Origin: an uncultured Alphaproteobacteria bacterium
Lineage (GTDB): Bacteria > Pseudomonadota > Alphaproteobacteria > CAAHEQ01 > UBA3637
Direction of reading: 5' to 3'
Assembly: GCA_937935995.1 (NCBI GenBank)
Contig: CALGXF010000029.1
Coordinates: 1 to 31,727, forward strand
Length of the DNA: 31,727 bases
A program made the position numbers and the translations under genes. A model generated the notes under the pieces. That model was not told where the DNA came from and searched no databases. It saw only the letters and a list, made by a program, of their open reading frames with translations. Positions 15,257 to 22,668 of the stretch are shown here, piece after piece (position 1 is the stretch's first letter; every line of letters begins with the position of its first letter).

Positions 15257-15901
15257 ATGACACAACAGCTGCCCGTTCCCATTATGAAAAAAGCCGTTAA
15301 AGGCATTACATCCATTGCGCATCCGTTGCGGTTGCGGATTTTAGAATATGTTGATGTGAATGGCCCTTCGTCTGTTTCGGCGATTACGAAAGCTGTTCGG
15401 GAAGAGCAGGTGATTGTTTCTCAAAGCTTGCGTAAATTGCGAGATGCCAATTTGGTAAAAACACAGCGACGGGGCATTTTTATTTACTATGATTTGCAAG
15501 AAGAATATCCGGCCAGCATTTTTGTGTGTATTCGAAAATTGTACGGGTATATGACCGACAGTTTTTATTTTTTGCAAGACGGATATAAAGCGATTTTACC
15601 GGCAGATTATACGAAAATGGTTGCGAACCAAATCAAGTTGTTTGCCAATTTTGAAAAGATGCGGATTTTAGAATATTTGACATTAAACGGGCCGTGTTCG
15701 GTCAGCGATTTGGTCAAAGGCATAGACAGTGTGCCGTTGAAAGTGTCTCAAAGTTTGAAACGTTTGCGGGATGACGGGTTTGTCACATGCCATCGAGACG
15801 GCCGATTTCAGATTTATGAAATCACAAAAGGCGTTCATAAAACAGCGATTGAATGTATCCATAAACGATACGATTCGTTAAAGAACAAAAATGATTTTTA
15901 A
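15257..15901 (+). CDS. Transcriptional regulator with two tandem ArsR-type winged helices
   Basis: The 214-aa protein contains two copies of an ArsR-like winged-helix domain. The first is at about 15-90 (HPLRLRILEYVDVNGPSSVS, VSQSLRKLRDANLV) and the second at about 125-205 (FEKMRILEYLTLNGPCSVS, VSQSLKRLRDDGFV). The usual ArsR protein is a homodimer of about 100 residues, so this looks like a covalently joined dimer. The metal-binding Cys pair of ArsR/SmtB (ELCVC-type) is not seen, so the signal is unknown. AAGGAAAAA precedes the ATG. It is a single-gene unit between two terminators. Confidence 0.85.
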   Translation: MTQQLPVPIMKKAVKGITSIAHPLRLRILEYVDVNGPSSVSAITKAVREEQVIVSQSLRKLRDANLVKTQRRGIFIYYDLQEEYPASIFVCIRKLYGYMTDSFYFLQDGYKAILPADYTKMVANQIKLFANFEKMRILEYLTLNGPCSVSDLVKGIDSVPLKVSQSLKRLRDDGFVTCHRDGRFQIYEITKGVHKTAIECIHKRYDSLKNKNDF

Positions 15902-15929
15902 AAAAGCCTCTCGTTTAAGAGAGGCTTTT
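15901..15929. terminator. Bidirectional terminator
   Basis: AAAAAGCCTCTC/GAGAGGCTTTT stem-loop between the regulator and the convergent TRL-like lipoprotein gene. Confidence 0.88.
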
Positions 15930-15933
15930 AAAT

Positions 15934-16248
15934 TTATTCGCCGGTAACGTTGATACAGACGCGAGAGACCAAACCTAAAATAGAAAAGACTTCTTTATCG
16001 ACGGTCGCGACGCGATAAATGCCGGCATCTCTTTTAGCCGCTTCGGTTGAAATATCGCCGAGCGCAACAATGCCTAACAAGTTAAATCCGCAAGCTTGTC
16101 CCATTTTGCGGGGAACCACATCAGTCACGGCAACCGGTTCGCTGGAAGCGTTGAGCATCGCAAATCCGAGCGAGGACGGAACCATGGCGCATCCGCCCAA
16201 TCCGGCACCGGCAAGCAATAATCCGCCTAATAATAAAGATTTTTTCAT
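15934..16248 (-). CDS. TRL-like family lipoprotein
   Basis: The 104-aa product has a lipoprotein signal (MKKSLLLGGLLLAGAGLGGC, acylated Cys20). The mature part fits the TRL-like family, with GQACGFNLLGIVALGDISTEAAKRDAGIYRVATVD being its hallmark: a Cys, a Gly-rich strand, GD-S-EAA, then GI..V..VD. Family members are small cell-envelope lipoproteins of unknown role, named from a tRNA-associated locus in Leptospira. Here the gene is not next to a tRNA. AAAGGAAAAG stands before the ATG. It lies just downstream of the giant autotransporter on the same strand (18 bp), so read-through co-expression is likely. Confidence 0.82.
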   Translation of the reverse strand: MKKSLLLGGLLLAGAGLGGCAMVPSSLGFAMLNASSEPVAVTDVVPRKMGQACGFNLLGIVALGDISTEAAKRDAGIYRVATVDKEVFSILGLVSRVCINVTGE

Positions 16249-16266
16249 ATTCTTTTCCTTTCTGTT

Positions 16267-19200
16267 TTAAAAATGAATATTTAAGCCGGCCTTCATTTGC
16301 GTACGGTTTTGAGTTTCCACGAAGTGGCGTAAGTTTCCGTACACATTGAAAGGCCCGACATCATATCCGAAGCCCAAATCAGCGACTCCGCGATATTTCT
16401 TTTGTTCGTCGAACAAATCGAACGAACCGTCCATGCCATTCATACCGACTTTCATGTTATAGGGGTCAGCCAACTCGTGGTAAAGCATCGCACCGGCGGT
16501 CAAAGAGAAGCCTTTGATTTTGGTTTCAAGATGGAAACCGGCACCGGCTTCGACGGAAAGCGTGTTGTCGGACGGCATGGTTAAACTGTAGGCTTTTTTG
16601 GTTTCATTGCCTTTTTGGTTATAAAAGAGCGCATTGAACTCTACTGTTGGCGCCAATGTGACGGAACCGATTTGAATCGGATAGCGTGCTTCGTTCATCA
16701 AGCCGGCAATGCGTTTTTCAATGATACCGTCATAGGAAGTCCCGTTATATCCTTTTCGGGAATAATGCGCTCTGGCGAATCCGATTTGCGGCGTCGAAAT
16801 GAGTTGCCATCCGAAACGGTCGTATCCGATGGGTGTAAAAGCTTGGAAAATGTCGTTTTGTCTGGTCGTACTGCGCCGATTATCAGAGTTCAAATGCGTG
16901 GTACTCATGGCATAACCGATTTTGGTATAAGGAGAAATGCGTTTATGAGCCAAAGCAAATTGTGCGCTGGATTGACGATCATTTTGGAAACTGAAAGCGT
17001 TAAAAGTCCCGGCGTTTTGGAACAAAGGCTGATCCATGTTCGAGAACATCAAAGCATTCATGTTGGCATTGACATCGCGCAAAGCGGTCAAGTCTTCATG
17101 CGTGAAGCGCGTTAATGTCTCGCCGGCCGTCAAATGAGTCAAAGCAGAAGTAAAAGCTTCCGCCGAGCCGATAGATTTAAGTTCGTTAAAGAAGGCTTCG
17201 TTCTTTTGTCCGGCATAGTTATTTGCCAAGAAAGCCGCCAATGATTTGTTGTCCGTGAGTTCATCAAAGGATTTCATTTGCATAACCACGTCCGAACCGT
17301 TTTCGGCCAACGAAGCATTAAACAAAGCCGAGTTGGATATCAGGTTTAAACCTGTTGTATCAGGTGTATCAATCAACCCGTTTGCCGTATAAGTCGTATT
17401 AAAACCATTGGTGACAAAATCGTTCGAAATGTGTAAATCATCCTTAATAGCCACAGGTGAAGATAACTTTGCTCCAGGTAGAGCCGTTACTGTTCCTGTT
17501 CCATCCGGTGAGAAACTGGCCATACTGAGTACGCCGGTTGATGAAAGAGTTCCGGAGGTGGCAAGTGTAGCGCCATCTTTTAGGACAATTTGATTTGCTG
17601 AAAGTCCATAATAATCTTCGCCTATCCAATCATCCTCGCCTGATCCTGTTGAAACTTTTGTTTTATAATATGCACCATTATAATGATAACATGCATGATT
17701 AGCACAGTACGTTGCCTCTTCTCCTGTTTTTATTTCTCCTTTTAATTTAATCGTACCAGCATTATATACTACGCTATTTTCTCCTGTTGCATAAATTCCA
17801 TACTCGCTTAAGAATTGATCGGATTCATTATTGACAATTATCTGTCCGTAATTTTCTACTCTACTATTATCTGCATAAATTCCAAAGATATTAACGAATT
17901 CAGCGTTAACAGAATTTATTTCAATAACACCTGTTGACGTATTGTATACGGTAGCTCCATTTGTTGCCTTAATTCCAATCAGACTTGGGGTATCACCAGT
18001 AGTTTTAGTAGTTATTGTATCGTTTATTACAATAGATCCTGAATTATAAACAGTGGCTGCATCTGTAACAATACCTATTGCTGTAACACCTTGGAAGTTA
18101 TTTTCTACTTCACGTGTGCCTGATAAATTAAATGTAATTTTTCCAGTATTATTAAGAATATTTCCAGAATCTTTAATCTCTATTCCATAGTTTTCTTTAG
18201 CAGAACTACGACTAAATACATTCTCATCATTAAATGTAATAAAACCACTATTTATGACATTTCCTCTTGAAAAAATACCCGTACCTTCTTCTATTGTTAT
18301 CGTTCCATCATTAATAACATCACCACCGATATTATCGACGCCAGTTCCGCGCGTAAGATTTATCTCTCCGGAATTTATAACATTTGAATTTGAAAGATTG
18401 TATATTCCACCTTGTTCTTCGAATTGATCACCGTAAAATTCAAAGGTTCCCTCTATAATACCTGTATTAGAGATTGTTCCAGTATAATTTGAGGCTAACA
18501 CTATTCCCCCATTAGCCAGAATATAGCCCTTATTTTCAATTTTGGGAGTATAATAAGAATCGAATACAAGAATTCCGACTTCAGCATATATATCACCACT
18601 GTTTACAATATGAAGAGAATGTTCTTGCGTGGGAGTGGGAAGAGAGTTTGACCGAACATATATACCGTTTGCAGCAAGAATAAAACCTAAGTCATCATTA
18701 ATAATCTCAACATCAGAAGCAATGGCGTCTGAAAGACGAATGCCAGCACGATAGGCTGTATTAATTGTTCCTGAATTTTGAATATGAACAGCCGCTCCTT
18801 CTGTTTTTTCTTCTTTTTCATATCCCGAATCATATTTTAATGCATCTGTGACAGATATACCAGCCCAATCTGTGAGCGACAAGTCAAAATCAGAAGGTGA
18901 ATACTGCGAAAAGTCTTCAGTTGCAAATATAGAGCCATTGTTTATAATAGAAATATTTCCATCTGAAAGTCGAGCATCTATCCCTTGAAGACGAGTTGCA
19001 ATATAACCATTATTTTCTACAAAATTATCTCCAACGGGCAGATCGTCATATGTGAAACCTACCAGTATTCCGTCATGTACATCAGATCTTACTATTCCGT
19101 TGTTAATAATTGTGTGACCTCCGTGGTAGGCTTCAATTACTGACATCTCAGCAGCAAATGCGGAATTGTTGAACACAATTGTTCCGTTGTTAATAAAATC

Positions 19201-20811
19201 TCCGCCTACCTCTGCTAACCAAATTGCAGATAAAATATTTAGTGAACTTGTCGAAGCTGTTATGTTGGCATTGTTAATGATTGTTCCGCCCTCCCAGGCT
19301 GTTAATAAACCCTCGCCATCAGTCTTTCCAACCCCTGTCACAGATAAATCAATATCTTCATTATTATTATAAACCTTATACCCGGTATCTGTTCCCAACT
19401 TATACACATAGTCAGAACCGGCGATATTTGCTTGATTTGAAACGCAAACATTTGCGGCAGATTTTGTATACCCGCTGTTGCAAATACACTGATTGATGTT
19501 GGTTGAACCGGCCGGAGAAGTTGAATTGGCCGGGCACGATAAACATTCAGAACCGTTTTTGTATTGATTAGCCGGACAAGACGTAAACGTACACACGCCG
19601 CCTTGCAATTCATAGCCCGGATTACAGACACATGTATCCCCTTGTTGATGTTGATTGTCATCGCAAGAAAGAGTTAAATGACATGTGTTGGTTCCGTATT
19701 TTCCATATCCTTCGGCACAAGTGTTGCATTGCAATTTGGTCGTCTCGCCGGATAAACATGTCGCGCTGGGTGCATAACCGGTGGGACATGTTTCATAATC
19801 ATATCCGTCACAAGAAGCCGGCGTGTCACATAAGAGACCTGTCCATCCTAGTGTTGAACAAACGCAAGCGTCAGCCGTTTGAGTCCCGTTGATGCACGCT
19901 AAATCGGCATGGCATGCGTTTGTTCCGTGGAAGCCGTAACCGGCTTCGCATGTATCACACAACGCCCCTGAAGCATGACCGTTGCAGATACAAATATCCC
20001 CTTGCTGTGTTCCGTCTTTACAAGCTAATGTCGGATGACATTCTGCCGTGCCGTAAAAGCCGTATCCGGTATCACAGACACAGGCATTGGTTTCTTGATG
20101 TTGATTGGCATCACACGTTAATTCGACATAACACACGCCGTTTTGATTGATATAGCCTGTGTCACATGTATTACATAGCGCACCGGCATATCCGGGTTGA
20201 CACACGCAGACATTGGCATTTTGAGCGCCGTTAACACAGGCGAGTGTTTCATAACAGACGCCGTCAAACATTGTAAAACCGGCATTACAGACGCAAGCAC
20301 CGGCCGAACAATGTTGATTTTCGCCGTCACACACAATTCCTTCGCACGCATCTTTATGACTTCCACCACCACCACCGCCGCCGGCAGCCAAAGCAACCCC
20401 ACCACCGATGAGGGCCGCTGCGCCGACACCGATACCGACAACGGCACCCGTGCTTAATCCTGTGGCTGAAACCGTTGTTGCAGCCTTTAATCCGGCTGCG
20501 GTTTTATAACTTTCCGGAATTTTTTGCATACAGGCGTGATTTGAATTCGCACCCGCTTGAACCAAAGCCGTAACGGCGGTTTTATCTTGCCGCCATACGG
20601 CTTCACATAAAGGAGAATTGCCTTTGGCATCAAGTGCATCCAAAGACTGGCTGGAATGATTTAAATTTTTGAGGGATTGAACATCGCCCGTATGGGCATA
20701 TTTATAGATAAGAGAGCGCGTTGAGGTTGTATGGGGGGGGGGGTATTGGTACGAGGGAAAGAGGCCGGGATAGCTTGTCTTGACGGCAAAATAGCCGATG
20801 ATTGCGCCCAT
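16267..20811 (-). CDS. Giant autotransporter adhesin: ankyrin, EGF-like, beta-helix, C-terminal barrel
   Basis: The 1514-aa open frame, numbered from 20811, has ankyrin-like repeats (about 33-105), a Gly/Ala-rich hydrophobic segment (about 118-150) and a long run of EGF-like Cys-rich modules (about 153-458). A beta-helix passenger of short NxG/I repeats follows (about 465-1120), then an autotransporter barrel (about 1255-1514) ending in Phe. Family logic places the passenger outside the cell, probably as an adhesin. The ATG at 20811 has no ribosome site and no signal peptide. The true start is probably ATG 20867, which gives a signal peptide but is out of frame here because of an 11-C tract (20733-20743). 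The gene as assembled is therefore phase OFF or a homopolymer error. The passenger (about 17650-19320) is clearly more AT-rich than both flanks. Confidence 0.9.
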   Translation of the reverse strand: MGAIIGYFAVKTSYPGLFPSYQYPPPHTTSTRSLIYKYAHTGDVQSLKNLNHSSQSLDALDAKGNSPLCEAVWRQDKTAVTALVQAGANSNHACMQKIPESYKTAAGLKAATTVSATGLSTGAVVGIGVGAAALIGGGVALAAGGGGGGGSHKDACEGIVCDGENQHCSAGACVCNAGFTMFDGVCYETLACVNGAQNANVCVCQPGYAGALCNTCDTGYINQNGVCYVELTCDANQHQETNACVCDTGYGFYGTAECHPTLACKDGTQQGDICICNGHASGALCDTCEAGYGFHGTNACHADLACINGTQTADACVCSTLGWTGLLCDTPASCDGYDYETCPTGYAPSATCLSGETTKLQCNTCAEGYGKYGTNTCHLTLSCDDNQHQQGDTCVCNPGYELQGGVCTFTSCPANQYKNGSECLSCPANSTSPAGSTNINQCICNSGYTKSAANVCVSNQANIAGSDYVYKLGTDTGYKVYNNNEDIDLSVTGVGKTDGEGLLTAWEGGTIINNANITASTSSLNILSAIWLAEVGGDFINNGTIVFNNSAFAAEMSVIEAYHGGHTIINNGIVRSDVHDGILVGFTYDDLPVGDNFVENNGYIATRLQGIDARLSDGNISIINNGSIFATEDFSQYSPSDFDLSLTDWAGISVTDALKYDSGYEKEEKTEGAAVHIQNSGTINTAYRAGIRLSDAIASDVEIINDDLGFILAANGIYVRSNSLPTPTQEHSLHIVNSGDIYAEVGILVFDSYYTPKIENKGYILANGGIVLASNYTGTISNTGIIEGTFEFYGDQFEEQGGIYNLSNSNVINSGEINLTRGTGVDNIGGDVINDGTITIEEGTGIFSRGNVINSGFITFNDENVFSRSSAKENYGIEIKDSGNILNNTGKITFNLSGTREVENNFQGVTAIGIVTDAATVYNSGSIVINDTITTKTTGDTPSLIGIKATNGATVYNTSTGVIEINSVNAEFVNIFGIYADNSRVENYGQIIVNNESDQFLSEYGIYATGENSVVYNAGTIKLKGEIKTGEEATYCANHACYHYNGAYYKTKVSTGSGEDDWIGEDYYGLSANQIVLKDGATLATSGTLSSTGVLSMASFSPDGTGTVTALPGAKLSSPVAIKDDLHISNDFVTNGFNTTYTANGLIDTPDTTGLNLISNSALFNASLAENGSDVVMQMKSFDELTDNKSLAAFLANNYAGQKNEAFFNELKSIGSAEAFTSALTHLTAGETLTRFTHEDLTALRDVNANMNALMFSNMDQPLFQNAGTFNAFSFQNDRQSSAQFALAHKRISPYTKIGYAMSTTHLNSDNRRSTTRQNDIFQAFTPIGYDRFGWQLISTPQIGFARAHYSRKGYNGTSYDGIIEKRIAGLMNEARYPIQIGSVTLAPTVEFNALFYNQKGNETKKAYSLTMPSDNTLSVEAGAGFHLETKIKGFSLTAGAMLYHELADPYNMKVGMNGMDGSFDLFDEQKKYRGVADLGFGYDVGPFNVYGNLRHFVETQNRTQMKAGLNIHF

Positions 20812-20867
20812 GTTTGAGTTGTGAAAATAAGCCCGATTATCAGAAAAAACAGCCCTTTTTTGAACAT
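20661..20867 (-). CDS. Out-of-frame 5' end of the autotransporter: signal peptide ORF, 68 aa
   Basis: The ATG at 20867 follows a strong ribosome site (GGAGAGGGATGAT) and encodes a textbook signal peptide: MFKKG, then a hydrophobic core, then TWA before QSSA. The frame crosses the C11 tract and stops 68 codons in. With 12 or 9 C residues it would instead join the 1514-aa autotransporter frame (reading on into HTTSTRSLIYKY) and give a secreted protein. I read this as the real start of that gene, caught in the OFF phase. Confidence 0.8.
   Translation of the reverse strand: MFKKGLFFLIIGLIFTTQTWAQSSAILPSRQAIPASFPRTNTPPPIQPQRALLSINMPIRAMFNPSKI
20733..20743 (-). repeat. C11 homopolymer (phase-variation tract) in the autotransporter N-terminus
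   Basis: Eleven G on the plus strand (C on the coding strand) encode a short Pro run about 45 codons after the true start. A length divisible by three (9 or 12) joins signal peptide and passenger; 10 or 11 does not. Homopolymeric G/C tracts of this size slip readily during replication. Confidence 0.9.
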
Positions 20868-20900
20868 ATCATCCCTCTCCTCATATTAAAAACATACGTT

Positions 20901-20931
20901 ATTATATACATAATAAAGTATTAAGAATCAA
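20901..20931 (-). promoter_or_regulatory. Possible promoter of the autotransporter
   Basis: On the minus strand a consensus TATAAT (20906-20901) lies 33 bp before ATG 20867. The best -35 is TTGATT (20931-20926), with a long 19-bp spacer, so only the -10 is convincing. Confidence 0.4.
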
Positions 20932-21037
20932 TTAAATTTTTACAAAAATACACATTAAAATGCGCTTTTTGTAAAACAATCTGTCAGGCATGAAAAAGAA
21001 TAGGACTTTATTCGGGATGACTTTAGGAGGATGGGAA

Positions 21038-21619
21038 CGAAGGAGGGATTATTCACTTCGTTCACCCGCTCACTTTGTTCGGGGCTGTCCTTTGGACATT
21101 GCGTTGGCGCATATCGGCATCCTGTCGTCTGCCTGTGCCGTCCGCCCGAACCCCCTTTGTCGGGGCTTCAAATCCCAAGATATAAACATCAAAAAAACCG
21201 CCCTAAAGGACGGCTTTTTTAATGTTGGTAGCGAAGGAGGGATTATTCACTTCGTTCACCCACTCGCTTTGCTCGGGGCTGTCCTTCGGACATTGCGTTG
21301 GCGCGTATCGGCATCCTGCCGTCTGCCTGCGCCGGCCGCCCGAACCCCCTTTGTCGGGGCTTCAAATCCCAAGATATAAACATCAAAAAAACCGCCCCAA
21401 AGGACGGCTTTTTTAATGGCGGGAACGAAGGAGGGATTATTCACTTCGTTCACCCACTCACTTTGTTCGGGGCTGTCCTTCGGACATTGCGTTGGCGCAT
21501 ATCGGCATCCTGTCGTCTGCCTGCGCCGGCCGCCCGAACCCCCTTTGTCGGGGCTTCAAATCCCAAGATATAAACATCAAAAAAACCGCCCTAAAGGACG
21601 GCTTTTTTAATGTTGGTAG
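21038..21619 (-). repeat. tRNA-Met 3'-tail tandem array, three exact 194-bp units
   Basis: CGAAGGAGGGATT, the 3' end of tRNA-Met, recurs at 21038, 21232 and 21426, and in the tRNA itself at 21620, a period of exactly 194 bp. Each unit (plus view) has the tail copy, a body with GGGGCTGTCCTTCGGAC-like hairpins, and a terminator (21191-21220, 21385-21414, 21579-21608). The middle copy keeps the full tRNA end including TGGTAGC; the outer copies have GGGAACG instead. In those two, GAACGAAG in the tail can pair with CTTCGTTC just beyond it. The units differ at only a few positions. Several frames stay open through the units but look like a by-product of repetition. Confidence 0.92.
21579..21608 (-). 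terminator. Terminator downstream of tRNA-Met, repeated in each array unit
   Basis: AAAAAACCGCCCTAAAGGACGGCTTTTTT forms a stem with A and T runs at its ends. It lies 5 bp after the tRNA-Met 3' end (minus strand) and recurs at 21385-21414 and 21191-21220. Confidence 0.82.
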
Positions 21620-21690
21620 CGAAGGAGGGATTCGAACCCCCGACACGCGGATTATGATTCCGCTGCTCTAGCCACCTGAGCTACTTCGCC
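21614..21690 (-). tRNA. tRNA-Met (anticodon CAU), elongator type
   Basis: The minus strand gives acceptor GGCGAAG with CTTCGCT, anticodon stem GCGGA/TCCGC around loop ATCATAA (anticodon CAT), a T arm with TTCGAAT, and an encoded CCA. The anticodon and T-arm sequence match elongator tRNA-Met of alphaproteobacteria. It lacks the three G-C pairs of an initiator anticodon stem. Confidence 0.92.
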
Positions 21691-21871
21691 ATAAGACGTA
21701 CTGTTTATATCGTTTTTACGCTCCGTTGTCAACACTTTTTTTATCAAAGCATTGAACGGACTTTTGTTCTTTGAACATGTCAAATTTATTAAAGAAATTT
21801 TTTTTACTTGATTTTAGTCTGCTGCTTTGTGTTATGATAAAAAATAAAGATATATGTATAAAGGATAAAAA

Positions 21872-22564
21872 ATGTCAGAATTGTTTTTTACAGGCCCTGC
21901 CGGCCGTATTGAAGCCAGATATTTTGCCGCTCCGGTTCCGGGCGCACCGATTGCTTTGATTTTGCACCCGAATCCGCAATTAGGCGGAACAATGAACAAT
22001 AAAGTGGTTTACACGTTGTATCAGGCTTTTGCAAAATTAGGATTTTCCGTGATGCGGTTTAATTTTCGAGGCGTCGGAAAGTCTCAAGGCGTTTTTGATG
22101 GAGACCCTAATAATGAAATGGCTGATACGTTGGCGGCTTTGGATTGGCTCAAAAAGCTGAATCCCGAATCATTTAATTGTTGGATTGCTGGGTATTCTTT
22201 CGGCGCATGGGTCGGATGCCAGATTTTAATGCGCCGCCCCGATGTTAATGGATTTGTGGCTGTTTCTCCGCCGGCCAATGTGTGCGATTTTTCATTTTTG
22301 TCGCCTTGTCCGGCGTCCGGATTGATTATCCAAGGCGAAGCCGATACGGTTGTTAATGCGCCGGATGTGCGCGCGTTGGCAGAACGACTCGATGCATGTC
22401 GCCGGGTCAAAGTGAATTATGTTGAAATCCCTCAAGCCGACCATTTATACGCCGGTTATTTGAAAAACGTGTTTGATGCTGTTCTTTCCAATGTGCCGGA
22501 TTTATTGACCAGTCACGGAAAAAGAAAAGAACGCCAAAAGAAAAAAGCCGTTCCGACCGTTTAG
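21872..22564 (+). CDS. Alpha/beta hydrolase
   Basis: The 230-aa protein has the alpha/beta-hydrolase order of motifs: LILHPNPQLGG (oxyanion region, about 29-39), RFNFRGVGKSQG (about 62-73), the nucleophile elbow GYSFG (about 106-110), the acid in GEADTVV (about 153-159) and the His in QADHLYAG (about 187-194). It resembles the short conserved hydrolases of COG2945, whose substrates are not settled. The protein is cytoplasmic and ends in a Lys/Arg-rich tail. AAAGGA precedes the ATG. The stretch between it and tRNA-Met (about 180 bp) holds no other gene. Confidence 0.88.
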   Translation: MSELFFTGPAGRIEARYFAAPVPGAPIALILHPNPQLGGTMNNKVVYTLYQAFAKLGFSVMRFNFRGVGKSQGVFDGDPNNEMADTLAALDWLKKLNPESFNCWIAGYSFGAWVGCQILMRRPDVNGFVAVSPPANVCDFSFLSPCPASGLIIQGEADTVVNAPDVRALAERLDACRRVKVNYVEIPQADHLYAGYLKNVFDAVLSNVPDLLTSHGKRKERQKKKAVPTV

Positions 22565-22609
22565 GACTGTTGCTGTCTTTTCATCAGGCGTGCTTCAAGA
22601 TAAAAAATG

Positions 22610-22637
22610 TTGACAAAAACGAAAAATGAGGTAAAAT
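22610..22637 (+). promoter_or_regulatory. Predicted promoter of the ankyrin gene
   Basis: TTGACA (22610-22615), a 16-bp spacer and TAAAAT (22632-22637) lie 31 bp before the start codon. Confidence 0.6.
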
Positions 22638-22668
22638 AAAAAGCTCACGTTAAAAGAGGAGGTTTTTT

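Noticed and set aside
14583..15263. 226-codon minus-strand frame opposite the helical and thioredoxin-like genes
   Set aside because: It overlaps two well-supported plus-strand genes with ribosome sites, a promoter and clear protein motifs, and has no family features of its own.
16615..17115. 166-codon plus-strand frame opposite the autotransporter barrel
   Set aside because: It is antisense to a clearly coding region; no ribosome site and no recognisable domain.
20811..20811. ATG 20811 as the true start of the autotransporter
   Set aside because: It has no ribosome site and no signal peptide; the out-of-frame ATG 20867 has both.
21298..21573. Open frames of 62-129 codons running through the tRNA-Met array (for example 91 codons at 21298-21573)
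   Set aside because: They are open on both strands because the 194-bp unit repeats, have no ribosome sites, and encode low-complexity Pro/Arg/Cys mixtures. E. coli rtT repeats can encode a small basic protein, but nothing here supports translation.
21038..21690. Prophage or genomic-island attachment sites at the tRNA 3' ends
   Set aside because: tRNA tails often mark integration, but here they recur at a constant short period, with no integrase or foreign genes between copies.
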